Notes: generated from the sequence alone by a model not told the origin. DNA of 64,000 nucleotides from CAVQFO01 sp963711725 (GCA_963711725.1 CAVQFO010000014.1:24326-88325); one strand, 5' to 3'; shown: positions 51,707-62,616, numbered from the stretch's first letter. A program made the numbers and translations.

Positions 51707-54508
51707 ATGCAAATAATAAAACCGCTGCAAGCGGGGATCATTCACAACACATTCACCCACCGGCGGCGCCACTATTTCGTGGTCTCGCCCCTGTGGGGCT
51801 TCAAGCTGGATAGCGGCGAGCCCATGTTGGAGCCGAATGTGTGGGAAGCACTGAGCGGCCTGTTCCAGAACGGCAGCCTGTTCGACCGCGGCCTGCCCAA
51901 GGAGCGAGCCGAGGTGCTGGCGTATGGTTCATTCCACGCGCCGGGCGGCGAGCCGGTGGAAGCGGGCGAAGTCCACCTGCGCCTGGGGTCCGTGGAAAAG
52001 CGCCTTGCGGTGTTCGGCGACCGGCGCTGGCTGCCCGCCGTGGGACCTTCCAAGCCGGAGCCCATGGTGGAGATGCCCATCACCTACAAGCGGGCCTTCG
52101 GCGGCGAGGGCTACGAAGCCAATCCGGTGGGGCGGGGGATCGCCAAATCCGACAACGGCGGCGAGAACGGGCGTTGGCTCCCCAACGTGGAATATCCCAA
52201 CCGTCTGGTGGGCTCGCCGTCCGATCGACCGCCCCCGGCCGGCTTCGAGACGCTGGACGTCACCTGGGCGCCCCGCAAGGAGTGGGCCGGCACGTATGAC
52301 GATGAATACCTGCGCACGGCCATGCCGGGTCTGCCGGACGACTTCGATCCGCTGTTTTTCAACGACGCGCCCCAGGACCAGTGGGCGCCGGACTACTTCA
52401 TCGGCACCGAGACCTTCGAGATCCGCAACATGAACCCGGATCACCCCGTGCTTTCCGGCCGTCTGCCCGGCGTGCGGGGCCGCGCCTTCGTTCGCTGCAA
52501 TGAGGAAGCCGGCCCGGCGTTCGAGGAAATCCCCACGCGCCTGGATACGGTCTGGTTCGTTCCGGAGGCCAATCTCGGCGTCGTGATTTGCCGTGGTACT
52601 CGGGAAGTCACCGTGGACGACGCCACCGACTTGTCCCACCTCATGCTGGCCTTCGAGGGCGTCGATCAGGAGCCGCGTTCCGCCGAGCACTATGCCGGGG
52701 AGCTGGAGCGCCGCGCCGACCCCGAGGAAGGCTTCAAGTACATGTTGAATACCGCGCCTTTGCTCCCGGTCGGGGTTCGCTGCGCGCTGGATCAGATCAT
52801 TGATGACAAGCCCCTCGTCGGCGATTCACTTGTTTCCCGCAATATCCAAACCTATTCCGACAACCAGCGGGCCAAGGCCGAGCAGGATCTGGAGCTGAAG
52901 AAGCAGCAACTGCGCGACGAGCTTCAGGCCATGGGCATTTCCCCGGATGTGGTGGACGAGCATCTCAACAAGCCCGCCGAGGAGCCGGCGGAGGCCGTTC
53001 GCTTCAAGGAACTGCAGGAAAAACTGCTGCCCCGGCGCGAGGACGACCCGGACAAACCGGACCTGACACGCCTGAATCTCAAAGCGTTGGACGAAATGCG
53101 GGACTACGCCGACGAGGTCGCCGACCAGCGCCGGGCGGAGATGGAGCAGCACCTCCGTGATCAGCTGGAACAGGTGCGCAAGGATTCGCCGGATCCGGCC
53201 TTCGACCGAGGCGTCGCCGAGGCGGAGGCCGCGCTGGCTCGAATGACCGGGAAACCACCGTTGCCCCGGGTGGATATCGCCGCTTTGAAGGACGAATTGC
53301 GAAACCAAAGCGAGTCCATGGCGAAGCAGGTGCAGGAGATGCAGGCCAAGGGAGTGAGCTTCCCGCCGGAAGCCCTGGAGCAGATGAACATGGACCCCGC
53401 CCTGCTCGAGGGCCAGCTCACCGAGGCCGGAGAAAAGGCCCAGCAGGGCTACCTGCAGTCCGCGAACATGATGGACGAACACAGTTCCCCCCATCCCGGC
53501 AAGGAACCGGAGCTGGCCGCCGCCCTGCGGGAGCTCAAACGCACGGGCGCCTCCGCGGCCGGCGGCGACTACGCCTTCTGCGATCTGCGCGACGCCGATC
53601 TCAGCGGGATGGACCTCAGCGGGGCTTATCTGGAGTACGCCGATCTCAGTGGCGCCAACCTGAGTGGAGCCAACCTGAGCAACGCCATCCTCGCCCGCGC
53701 CAAGCTTCACGGAACCAAACTGACCGGTGCCACGCTCACCGGTGCCAACGTGGGCGCCACGGATATCGCCGACGCCGATTTCTCCGAGGCCGATCTCACC
53801 GGCGCCACCATCGGCCGGGCCAGAATCCGCAACAGCCGGTTCCGCCACTGTCGCTTCGGCGATCGCATGGATGCCTTCATCGAAGCGGATCTGGAGGGGG
53901 TGGATTTCAGCGGCGCGGTCATGCCCAGGAGCAACTTCATCGACCAGACCCTCAAGGATTGCGTGTTCGTCGGCGCCGACCTGTCCCAATCCAACATCCT
54001 GCGCTGCCAGTTTCCCGGCTGCGAATTTGGCGGCGCCACGCTGAACGGCACCAACTTCGTGGATGCCAGGGCCCCAGGCAGCCGCTTCGATCAGGCCCAG
54101 ATGGACAACGTGCGGTTCGTGGGCGAGGGGGACCTGGCCGGCTGCAGCTTTACCCGCGCCGTGGTCAGCCGCGCCAACCTTCGCGATAACGATCTCAAAG
54201 GCGCGGACTTCAGCGGCGCCAACATGGAAATGAGCGATCTGGGGGGCGCCGACCTGCGCGGAGCGCGCTTTGACGGCACCAATCTGGTCCGCGCCCAGTT
54301 CAACAAGGCCGATCTGCGCCAGGCCAGCCTGGCCGGGGCGAACCTCATGGAAGGTTCCCTGTTCAAGGCGCAGTTGCAGAGCGCGAACTTCGACGGCGCC
54401 AACTGCTACGCCGTGAACTTCATGCAGGCCACCCTGGGCGAGACGTCCTTCCTGGGCGCCAACCTGGATCGCAGCCTGTTGCAGGACTGGAGGCCTTCCG
54501 ATGGATAA
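51707..54508 (+). CDS. DUF2169 adaptor fused to coiled coil and pentapeptide repeats
   Basis: 933 residues in three parts. Residues ~10-310 are DUF2169 (HRRRHYFVVSPLWGFKL, ITYKRAFGGEGYEANPVGRG, ETFEIRNMNPDHPVLSGRLPG), a family that accompanies VgrG and PAAR genes and is thought to act in spike assembly or effector loading. Residues ~385-600 are charged, helical and coiled-coil-like (KAEQDLELKKQQLRDELQAM). Residues ~619-925 are pentapeptide repeats of A(D/N)LSG type (DADLSGMDLSGAYLEYADLS), which fold as a right-handed quadrilateral beta-helix. The end overlaps the next gene by 8 bases. Confidence 0.85.
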   Translation: MQIIKPLQAGIIHNTFTHRRRHYFVVSPLWGFKLDSGEPMLEPNVWEALSGLFQNGSLFDRGLPKERAEVLAYGSFHAPGGEPVEAGEVHLRLGSVEKRLAVFGDRRWLPAVGPSKPEPMVEMPITYKRAFGGEGYEANPVGRGIAKSDNGGENGRWLPNVEYPNRLVGSPSDRPPPAGFETLDVTWAPRKEWAGTYDDEYLRTAMPGLPDDFDPLFFNDAPQDQWAPDYFIGTETFEIRNMNPDHPVLSGRLPGVRGRAFVRCNEEAGPAFEEIPTRLDTVWFVPEANLGVVICRGTREVTVDDATDLSHLMLAFEGVDQEPRSAEHYAGELERRADPEEGFKYMLNTAPLLPVGVRCALDQIIDDKPLVGDSLVSRNIQTYSDNQRAKAEQDLELKKQQLRDELQAMGISPDVVDEHLNKPAEEPAEAVRFKELQEKLLPRREDDPDKPDLTRLNLKALDEMRDYADEVADQRRAEMEQHLRDQLEQVRKDSPDPAFDRGVAEAEAALARMTGKPPLPRVDIAALKDELRNQSESMAKQVQEMQAKGVSFPPEALEQMNMDPALLEGQLTEAGEKAQQGYLQSANMMDEHSSPHPGKEPELAAALRELKRTGASAAGGDYAFCDLRDADLSGMDLSGAYLEYADLSGANLSGANLSNAILARAKLHGTKLTGATLTGANVGATDIADADFSEADLTGATIGRARIRNSRFRHCRFGDRMDAFIEADLEGVDFSGAVMPRSNFIDQTLKDCVFVGADLSQSNILRCQFPGCEFGGATLNGTNFVDARAPGSRFDQAQMDNVRFVGEGDLAGCSFTRAVVSRANLRDNDLKGADFSGANMEMSDLGGADLRGARFDGTNLVRAQFNKADLRQASLAGANLMEGSLFKAQLQSANFDGANCYAVNFMQATLGETSFLGANLDRSLLQDWRPSDG

Positions 54509-55572
54509 GGCACAACTGGAAGCCACGGTCCGCGGCCACAGCGATCTGCCCATCGTCACGGATACCGATCTCAGCGGCCGCGACTATCGCGATGCCGAGC
54601 TGGCCGGCGGCCATTTCAACAAGGTCTACTTCCGCGACACGGATTTCACCGGGGCCACGCTTCAGGAAAGCATGTTCAATGAGTGCGACTTCAGCGGCGC
54701 CCGGCTGAGCAAGGCGAACCTGCGCCAGGCGTCGTTCGTGAAATGCCGCTTCAACGGCGCGCATTTCGTGGACGGCCGGCTGGACTACACCAACTTCGTG
54801 GAGTGTAAGCTCAACGACGCCGATCTCACCGGCGCGGCGCTGGAGCACACCAACTTCGTGGAGACCTGCCTGGACGGCGCCCGGCTGCACAAGGTCAGCG
54901 GCGAACACACCCAGGCCCTGCAATGCAGCTTCAAGGGCACCGATTTCGCCGGTTGCGAGCTCTACCGGATGAACTTCATCGAGCCCGAGATGGAGGGCGT
55001 GAAACTGGCCGGCGCGCTGCTCAAGGTGCCGTTCATCATGGGCGCCAAACTGCCGGGCTACGATTTCAGCCCGGCGCAAATGCCCATGGCCCAGTTCCAC
55101 GACTGCGATCTGGAAGGCGCCCGCTTCGCCGGCATGGACCTCACCCAGGCCGGCTTCATGAAGACCTCCATTCGTGCCGCGGATTTCCAGGGCTGCCGGG
55201 CCGGCTGTATCAACCTGATCGAAGCCGACCTGAGCCGAGCCCGCTTCCACAAGGCCAACCTGGAGCAAGCGCTGCTGATCGGCGCCAAGCTGGAAGAGGC
55301 CGATCTCAGCGAGACCCGGATGATCCAGGCCCAGCTCAGCCAAACCTCCTGTGTCCGCGCCAGCTTCTTCAAGGCGGATCTGACCTACGCGGATTTCTCC
55401 CACGCCGGATCTGACCGCCGCCGATTTAACCGACACACAACTCTATCGTGCCAACCTCCACCGCATCGTCGACGACGGTGCCCACTGGAGCGGCGCCAAC
55501 CGCAGCGCCGCCTTGGGCGACGACGCCCAGCGCGCCAAGGCCGAAGACTTCAAGACTCAAAGCACGGGGTAA
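54501..55572 (+). CDS. Pentapeptide-repeat protein, with one single-base insertion
   Basis: About 356 residues built almost wholly of pentapeptide repeats (TDLSGRDYRDAELAGGHFNK, GATLQESMFNECDFSGARLS), predicted to be a quadrilateral beta-helix. Repeat variants with Asn-Phe (HTNFVE, RMNFIE) are frequent. An extra G near 55407 shifts the frame after DFSHA. The true continuation is DLTAADLTDTQLYRANLHRI, ending at the TAA of 55570-55572, three bases before the next start. It is translationally coupled to the fused DUF2169 gene. Pentapeptide proteins next to DUF2169 and DUF3540 are a recurrent type VI accessory set; the role is unknown. Confidence 0.83.
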
Positions 55573-55575
55573 GCC

Positions 55576-56217
55576 ATGTCCGCGAAGATCCTTCCTCTGA
55601 ATACCGCCGGCGACGCCACAATGGACCACGCCGTGGTCAAGGGCGGCCGCGACGGCGCCTGGATGGTGGATGCCGGCGACGGCGTGTTCAGCGCCCGCCG
55701 CGCCGCAAGCTGCCTGCTGGCCCCGGCGCCGGGCGACCGGGTCCTGATCAGCCGCCACCGCCAGGGCAGCTACATCATCGCCGTGCTGGAAAGCGCCGCA
55801 GAATCCAGCGAACTGACATTCGACCGACCGCTCGCGGTCACCGCGCCGGAAGTCAGGGTCAATGCCCGGGACGACCTGCGCCTGAGTGGCGGTCGAACCG
55901 TCAGTTTGACCGGCGCCGAATGCGAAGTACTCGCCGCCCGGGCCCGCGTGCACGCCGGTCGCCTCAACCTGCGCGGCGAAGAGGCCCATGCCGATGTCTC
56001 CCGCCTGCGGGTGGTGGCCCAAAGCCTGGACACCGCGGTGGACCGAGTCACCCACCGGGCCAAACAGGTGGTGCGCTGGGTGGAGGACGTGGAACTGCTC
56101 AACATCGGCAGCATCGTCCAGACCGTGCGCAAGACCTTCACGTCCACCTCCACCCACACGGTCCTCACCGCCAAAAAGGACATGCGGGTGGACGCCGACC
56201 GCATCCACATGGGCTAG
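55576..56217 (+). CDS. DUF3540 protein of the type VI spike cluster
   Basis: 213 residues. The N-terminal ~80 resemble a small OB/beta domain (RRAASCLLAPAPGDRVLISRH). The rest is beta-helix-like (LAVTAPEVRVNARDDLRLSG), followed by a helical C-terminal part (VDRVTHRAKQVVRWVEDVEL) and a final HTVLTAKKDMRVDADRIHMG that resembles gp5/VgrG needle ends. This is the DUF3540 arrangement, found with DUF2169 and DUF4150 in VgrG islands. It could be a spike-shaft or adaptor element. Three bases separate it from the preceding gene and 25 from the next. Confidence 0.83.
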   Translation: MSAKILPLNTAGDATMDHAVVKGGRDGAWMVDAGDGVFSARRAASCLLAPAPGDRVLISRHRQGSYIIAVLESAAESSELTFDRPLAVTAPEVRVNARDDLRLSGGRTVSLTGAECEVLAARARVHAGRLNLRGEEAHADVSRLRVVAQSLDTAVDRVTHRAKQVVRWVEDVELLNIGSIVQTVRKTFTSTSTHTVLTAKKDMRVDADRIHMG

Positions 56218-56242
56218 CGCCGAAACCGAGGACGTACACGCC

Positions 56243-56662
56243 ATGATCTTCTCCATGTCCCAAGGCCCCATCCCGGCGCTGAACTTCGCGTTCCCCGACG
56301 TGTGCCTCACGCCCATTCCCACGCCCGTGGGCCCGGTCCCGGTGCCGATCCCGTACCCCAACATCTCGCTGAGCCCCACGGCCATCCCGACCCAGTTCAC
56401 CGTGTTCCACATGGCCATGCCGGCGCACAACCTCATGACCATGATCCCCCTGAGCAACGGCGACAACGCCGGGCTGATGTTGAACCCCCTGTCCGGCCTG
56501 GTCATGGGCCCGACCCGCCACCTCATGGGCAGCTTCAAAGTCCTCTACGGCGGCATGCCCAACACCAAGATGCTGGACCCCACCGGCCAGAACGGCTTCA
56601 TGCCCGGCTCCTTCGGCATGTCTCTGTCGCCCAGCCAGTTCAAAGTGATGGTGCTGGCCTGA
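56243..56662 (+). CDS. PAAR-like DUF4150 spike-tip protein
   Basis: 139 residues. It contains the DUF4150 pattern: a Pro-rich opening (CLTPIPTPVGPVPVPIPYPN), NISLSPTAIPTQFTVFHMAMPAHNL, then GMPNTKMLDPTGQNGFMPG. DUF4150 proteins are PAAR-like and are thought to cap the VgrG trimer with a metal-bound tip. There is no C-terminal toxin extension; the protein ends right after the PAAR-like fold. It is the last gene of the island and no immunity-type gene follows. Confidence 0.83.
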   Translation: MIFSMSQGPIPALNFAFPDVCLTPIPTPVGPVPVPIPYPNISLSPTAIPTQFTVFHMAMPAHNLMTMIPLSNGDNAGLMLNPLSGLVMGPTRHLMGSFKVLYGGMPNTKMLDPTGQNGFMPGSFGMSLSPSQFKVMVLA

Positions 56663-56697
56663 AGAGCAGTTTTCGGAAACGCCGCCAGCCCCTCAAA

Positions 56698-56729
56698 TGT
56701 AGGTCGGATTAGCGCAGCGTAATCCGACA
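56698..56729. repeat. REP-type repeat downstream of the VgrG island
   Basis: TGTAGGTCGGATTAGCG at 56698-56714 and the complementary TAATCCGAC form a palindrome (TCGGATTA at 56704-56711 with TAATCCGA at 56720-56727). This GTAGGTCGGATTAGCGCAGC-type repeat is widespread between proteobacterial genes. It marks the right edge of the island. Confidence 0.75.
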
Positions 56730-56756
56730 AAGCATCGCGGCTTCGCCGGACAACAT

Positions 56757-56841
56757 CCCCCTCTCCCTGGGCCCTCTCCCACGTAGGGGCGAGGGAACCA
56801 TTCCCCCTCTGCCCTGGCGGGAGAGGGATGGGGAGAGGGGG
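56757..56841. repeat. Large GA/CT-rich palindromic repeat before mnmG
   Basis: CCCCCTCTCCC (56757-56767) and GGGAGAGGGGG (56831-56841) are perfect 11-base arms. Further CCCTCTCCC and GGGAGAGGG pairs lie inside. This layout is typical of non-coding dispersed repeats. The 284-base gap between the island and mnmG contains only these repeats and the mnmG promoter region. Confidence 0.6.
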
Positions 56842-56946
56842 ACAATCCCAATACCCATCGCCCGACCCTTCCCCCAGCCCGAACCTCTGATAAACTGTGC
56901 GGTCCCGCGAACCCGCGGTTAACCGTTTGTTTTTTCAGAGGCACCG

Positions 56947-58833
<1,887 letters not shown>

Positions 58834-58834
58834 A

Positions 58835-59473
58835 ATGGGGAGTGACCACCGTCGCGCCGTACTGGTCGCCGGGCTGGCCGCGCTGAATGTGGATGCGGCC
58901 GAAGGCCAAATCGACACCCTGCTTCGCTATATTGACCTGCTTCATCGCTGGAACGCCGCCTATAATCTGTCGGCGATTCGTGATCCCGATGAGATGGTTC
59001 CACGGCATCTGCTGGACAGCCTCGCGGCGCTTCCTTATGTTGGAGGGCCGCGAGTTCTGGATTTGGGCAGCGGCGCCGGTTTGCCGGGGATTCCGCTGGC
59101 GGTCACGCGGCCCGACTGGCACGTGGTTCTGCTGGACGGCAACGGCAAGAAGACCCGCTTTCTGCGCCAGGCCAAACTGGAGTTGGGGCTGGCGAACGTG
59201 GAGGTGGTTCACGGCCGTGCCGAAGGCATGGCGCCCGAGGGCGGGAGCTTCGACACCGTGACCGCCCGGGCCGTGTCCCAACTGGACGATCTGGCGCGGC
59301 TGTGCGGCCCGCTGGTTCGCGCCGGCGGCCGCCTGGTTGCCCTGAAGGGGCCTGCCGTTGCCGGGGAACTGCCCGCGATCGACCGCTTACACGTTGCCGA
59401 CCATCGAGTCTCCGTACCGGGCCTCGAGGGCGAGCGTCACATTGTTACTGTCACCGGCTGGTCCGGTGGGTGA
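58835..59473 (+). CDS. rsmG: 16S rRNA (guanine-527-N7)-methyltransferase RsmG
   Basis: SAM-dependent methyltransferase of the 530 loop of 16S rRNA, 212 residues. HRWNAAYNLSAIRDPDEMVPRHLLDS and the SAM motif VLDLGSGAGLPGIPLAV identify it, and TARAVSQLDDLARL is a later motif. Its ATG is two bases after the mnmG stop codon and it ends 6 bases before parA. Confidence 0.96.
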   Translation: MGSDHRRAVLVAGLAALNVDAAEGQIDTLLRYIDLLHRWNAAYNLSAIRDPDEMVPRHLLDSLAALPYVGGPRVLDLGSGAGLPGIPLAVTRPDWHVVLLDGNGKKTRFLRQAKLELGLANVEVVHGRAEGMAPEGGSFDTVTARAVSQLDDLARLCGPLVRAGGRLVALKGPAVAGELPAIDRLHVADHRVSVPGLEGERHIVTVTGWSGG

Positions 59474-59479
59474 GGCCAT

Positions 59480-60274
59480 ATGGGAAAGATCATTGCCATT
59501 GCCAATCAGAAAGGCGGCGTGGGCAAGACCACAACGGCCGTGAATCTGTCCGCGGCCCTGGCCAACCAGCGCAAGAAAGTGCTTCTGGTGGACCTGGATC
59601 CCCAGGGCAACGCCACCACCGGTTCCGGCGTCGACCGGGAGCAGGTCCGCTACAGCGGCTACGAGGTGCTGACCGACAAGGTGGGCCTGCGCGAGGCGTT
59701 GTTGGACGTGCCGGAGGGTGGATACAAGCTGCTGCCCGGTCACGGTGATCTCACCGCCGCGGAAGTGGCGCTGATGGAGACCAAGAACCGCGAGCAGCAG
59801 CTGCGCCTGCAATTGGCCCGGGTGAAGCGGGATTTCGACTATATTCTGATCGACTGCCCGCCGTCGCTGAGCATCCTCACGGTGAACGCGCTGGTGGCCG
59901 CCGACGGCGTGCTGATTCCCATCCAGTGCGAGTACTACGCCCTGGAGGGCCTGACCGCGCTGCTGGATACCATCGGCCGGGTTCAGAAGAGCGCCAACCG
60001 GGAGCTCAAGATCGAGGGCCTGCTGCGGACCATGTACGATCCCCGCAACAATCTGGCCACCCAGGTGGGCGCGCAGTTGATCAATCACTTCGGCGATCAG
60101 GTCTACCGCACCCTGGTGCCGCGCAACGTGCGCCTGGCCGAAGCGCCCAGCCACGGCCTGCCGGCCATTCAGTACGATCGCTATTCCCGGGGATCGCTGT
60201 CGTACCTGGCGCTGGCCAGCGAAATGATTCGAAGAGACATGCGGGCCGCGGAGTCGGCCGGCGCGGCGGGTTGA
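59480..60274 (+). CDS. parA: Chromosome partitioning ATPase ParA (Soj)
   Basis: Deviant Walker-A ATPase that moves ParB-parS complexes over the nucleoid, 264 residues. The P loop is IIAIANQKGGVGKTTTAVNL, with the signature first Lys. LLVDLDPQGNATTG and LIDCPPSLSILTVNAL complete the nucleotide site. It lacks the N-terminal DNA-binding domain of plasmid type Ia ParA, so it is the chromosomal form. Confidence 0.96.
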   Translation: MGKIIAIANQKGGVGKTTTAVNLSAALANQRKKVLLVDLDPQGNATTGSGVDREQVRYSGYEVLTDKVGLREALLDVPEGGYKLLPGHGDLTAAEVALMETKNREQQLRLQLARVKRDFDYILIDCPPSLSILTVNALVAADGVLIPIQCEYYALEGLTALLDTIGRVQKSANRELKIEGLLRTMYDPRNNLATQVGAQLINHFGDQVYRTLVPRNVRLAEAPSHGLPAIQYDRYSRGSLSYLALASEMIRRDMRAAESAGAAG

Positions 60275-60296
60275 AATTGAGCGACAGGTTGAACCG

Positions 60297-61154
60297 ATGA
60301 GCAAGAAACGAGGACTGGGCCGCGGCCTGGACGCCCTGCTGGGCAGCGCCGGCGCCTTCGACGATACCGCCGGCGAGGCGGAGCTGCGCAACCTGCCGGT
60401 GGATCTGCTGCAACGGGGCAAGTACCAGCCCCGGCGGGAGATGGACCCGGGCGCGCTGCAGGAGCTGGCCGATTCGATCAAGGCCCAGGGGGTGGTGCAG
60501 CCGCTGGTGGTCCGCCCCATCGACGCCGAGCGCTTCGAGATCGTCGCCGGCGAACGGCGCTGGCGGGCCGCCCAGCTGGCGGGCCTGCAGGAAGTGCCCG
60601 CCATCGTGCGGGATATCTCCGACGAAGTCGCCGTCGCCGTCGCGCTGATCGAGAACATCCAGCGCGAAGACCTCAATCCCCTGGAGGAGGCCATCGCCTT
60701 CCGGCGCCTGGTGGAGGAGTTCGGCATGACTCACCAGGAAGTGGCCGATGCCGTGGGCCGTTCCCGGGCCAGCGTGTCGAACCTGTTGCGCCTGCTGGAG
60801 CTCAACGAGGACGTCAAACACCGGATCGAGAGGGGCGAGCTGGAAATGGGCCACGCTCGCGCCCTGGCCGGCCTTCAAGGCGGCATGCAGAGCGAGGCCG
60901 CCGCCAAGGTTGCGGCCAAGGGCCTGTCCGTACGCGAGACCGAGGCGCTGGTGCGGCGCCTGCTGGAATCCGAGGGCAAGGAACCGCGCAAACCGGCCGC
61001 GCTGGACCCCAATATCCGCCGTCTTCAGGAGGATCTGTCCGACCGCCTCGGCGCTTCCGTGCAAATCCAGCAGCAGGCCAAGGGCAAGGGGCGCTTAGTC
61101 ATCCAGTACTCCAGCCTGGACGAACTGGACGGCATTCTGGATCGCATTCAATAG
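60297..61154 (+). CDS. parB: Chromosome partitioning protein ParB (Spo0J)
   Basis: CTPase clamp that loads at parS, 285 residues. The start SKKRGLGRGLDALLG is the ParA-stimulating tail. LQRGKYQPRREMD and ERFEIVAGERRWRAAQLAGL form the CTP-binding ParB/Srx domain with the GERRxRA motif. The helix-turn-helix is MTHQEVADAVGRSRASVSNLLRLL. Two parS sites for it lie in recF (36375 and 36990). A terminator follows. Confidence 0.96.
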   Translation: MSKKRGLGRGLDALLGSAGAFDDTAGEAELRNLPVDLLQRGKYQPRREMDPGALQELADSIKAQGVVQPLVVRPIDAERFEIVAGERRWRAAQLAGLQEVPAIVRDISDEVAVAVALIENIQREDLNPLEEAIAFRRLVEEFGMTHQEVADAVGRSRASVSNLLRLLELNEDVKHRIERGELEMGHARALAGLQGGMQSEAAAKVAAKGLSVRETEALVRRLLESEGKEPRKPAALDPNIRRLQEDLSDRLGASVQIQQQAKGKGRLVIQYSSLDELDGILDRIQ

Positions 61155-61188
61155 CCCTCCCGGCCGCTTCTTCGCGCCTGCTTCGAGG

Positions 61189-61209
61189 CCCCGCTCCGGC
61201 GGGGTTTTT
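61189..61209 (+). terminator. Rho-independent terminator after parB
   Basis: CCCCGC-TCCG-GCGGGG followed by TTTTT ends the mnmG-rsmG-parAB transcript 35 bases after the parB stop. Confidence 0.88.
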
Positions 61210-61240
61210 CATTTTGTTCATAACTTTATTCCAACGTGTG

Positions 61241-61269
61241 TTGAACCGCGGCACCCGCTCCCCTATAAT
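61241..61269 (+). promoter_or_regulatory. Sigma-70 promoter of the atp operon
   Basis: TTGAAC (61241-61246) and a perfect TATAAT (61264-61269) are separated by the ideal 17 bases, about 98 bases upstream of atpI. Confidence 0.82.
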
Positions 61270-61301
61270 GGCGGCCGCTTTCAGGCTGGGGCATGCCAAG
61301 A

Positions 61302-61343
61302 CGCCACCCGTATCGCGTAAGTCAGCAAAACGGTGGCGTTTTT
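61302..61343 (+). promoter_or_regulatory. Terminator-like hairpin in the atp leader
   Basis: CGCCACC (61302-61308) and GGTGGCG (61332-61338) are complementary 7-base arms, followed by TTTTT. They lie between the promoter and atpI, so part of the transcripts may stop early. The 23-base loop makes a strong terminator doubtful. Confidence 0.45.
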
Positions 61344-61366
61344 GTTGCGCGAGGGAAACCTAACTT

Positions 61367-61750
61367 TTGGCGGGCGAGCAGTTTCGAGAGGCACGACGCA
61401 GCGCGTTGGCCGTCGTGGGTCTGCAGCTCGCGATCGGCGCGGCCGGCGGATTGATCGCCTTGGCCGTCGCCGGTCCGGATGCCGCGGCGTCCGCCCTGGG
61501 CGGGGGGCTCATCGGCGTCTTGGCCAGCCTGACCATGATATGGAAGTTGTTCTCCGGTGGCCCCGATGCCGACCCGAAAAGGTGGCTTCGCGGCTTGCTG
61601 CTGGGTGAAGCGTCGAAATTCGGAATCACGGTGGTGCTGTTCATGGTTGCCATCGTGATTCTCAAGGCGGCATTCCTGCCGCTGATCTTGGGGTATATCG
61701 CGACATTCGCGGCGTACTGGATCGGTTTACTGAAACTCGGTGTTAGGTAG
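61367..61750 (+). CDS. atpI: ATP synthase subunit I (AtpI)
   Basis: 127-residue membrane protein with four hydrophobic segments (LAVVGLQLAIGAAGGLIAL, LGGGLIGVLASLTMIWKLF, FGITVVLFMVAIVIL, ILGYIATFAAYWIGLL). Start is TTG 61367. AtpI is a small accessory protein that helps c-ring assembly. It opens the operon, 5 bases before atpB. Confidence 0.88.
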   Translation: MAGEQFREARRSALAVVGLQLAIGAAGGLIALAVAGPDAAASALGGGLIGVLASLTMIWKLFSGGPDADPKRWLRGLLLGEASKFGITVVLFMVAIVILKAAFLPLILGYIATFAAYWIGLLKLGVR

Positions 61751-61755
61751 GCGGC

Positions 61756-62581
61756 ATGACTGAAACCAGCGGATTGACTCCCACCGAATATATCCACCAT
61801 CACCTGACGTATTGGCAGGTGGGCCACGGGTTCTGGACGATCAACGTCGACACCCTTCTGGTCTCCCTGGTCCTGGGGTTCCTGTTCTTCTTTACGTTCC
61901 TGATAGCCGCCCGCCGCGCTAGCGCCGGCGTTCCCGGGCGCTGGCAGAACTTCGTGGAGATGCTGGTCTCCTTCGTCGACAGCCAGGTGAAGGACACCTT
62001 CCACGGCCGCAATGCCCTGGTCGCTCCCCTGGGCCTGACGATCTTCGTCTGGGTCTGGTTGATGAACTTCATGGACATGGTCCCGGTGGATTTGCTGCCC
62101 CGTGGCGCGCAGTTGATCGGCGCCGCCTTCGGCGCGAATCCCGAGCATGTCTATCTGAAGGTGGTGCCCACCAACGACCTGAACATGACCTTCGGCATGT
62201 CCCTCAGCGTCTTCCTGCTGACGCTGTTCTACAGCTTCAAGGTCAAGGGTGTGGGCGGCTACGTGAAAGAGCTGCTGACCCACCCGTTCGCGGCCAAGAA
62301 CCCGATTGCCCAGATCGATCCTGGTCATCCCGAACCTGATTCTGAACATCGTCGAGACCGTGGCGAAGCCCGTTTCACTGTCCCTTCGACTGTTCGGCAA
62401 CATGTATGCCGGCGAGCTGCTGTTCATCCTGATCGCCATGCTGCCGGCCTGGGTCCAGTGGCCGCTGTCGTTTTCCTGGACGGTGTTCCATCTGCTCGTG
62501 ATCACCATCCAAGCATTCATCTTTATGATGCTGACCGTCGTGTACCTCAGCATGGCGCATGAGTCGCACGATTCACATTGA
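61756..62581 (+). CDS. atpB: ATP synthase F0 subunit a, with one single-base insertion
   Basis: Proton-channel subunit. Near the start are TPTEYIHHHLTYWQVGHGFWTIN and, further on, FVWVWLMNFMDMVPVDLLP. The essential Arg is in VSLSLRLFGNMYAGELLFIL, and FHLLVITIQAFIFMMLTVVYLS closes the protein. An extra base at about 62314-62317 breaks the frame after NPIAQI, and the true continuation is ILVIPNLILNIVETV. The corrected length is 274 residues, matching E. coli (271). Essential subunit of an otherwise intact operon, so a sequence error is inferred. Confidence 0.95.
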
Positions 62582-62616
62582 TTGTTGTTTAAGCAAACTG
62601 CCGTAGGAGAGTCTCA

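Noticed and set aside
44576..56662. A complete type VI secretion system
   Set aside because: Only spike and accessory genes are present; no sheath, ClpV, baseplate or membrane-complex genes were found.
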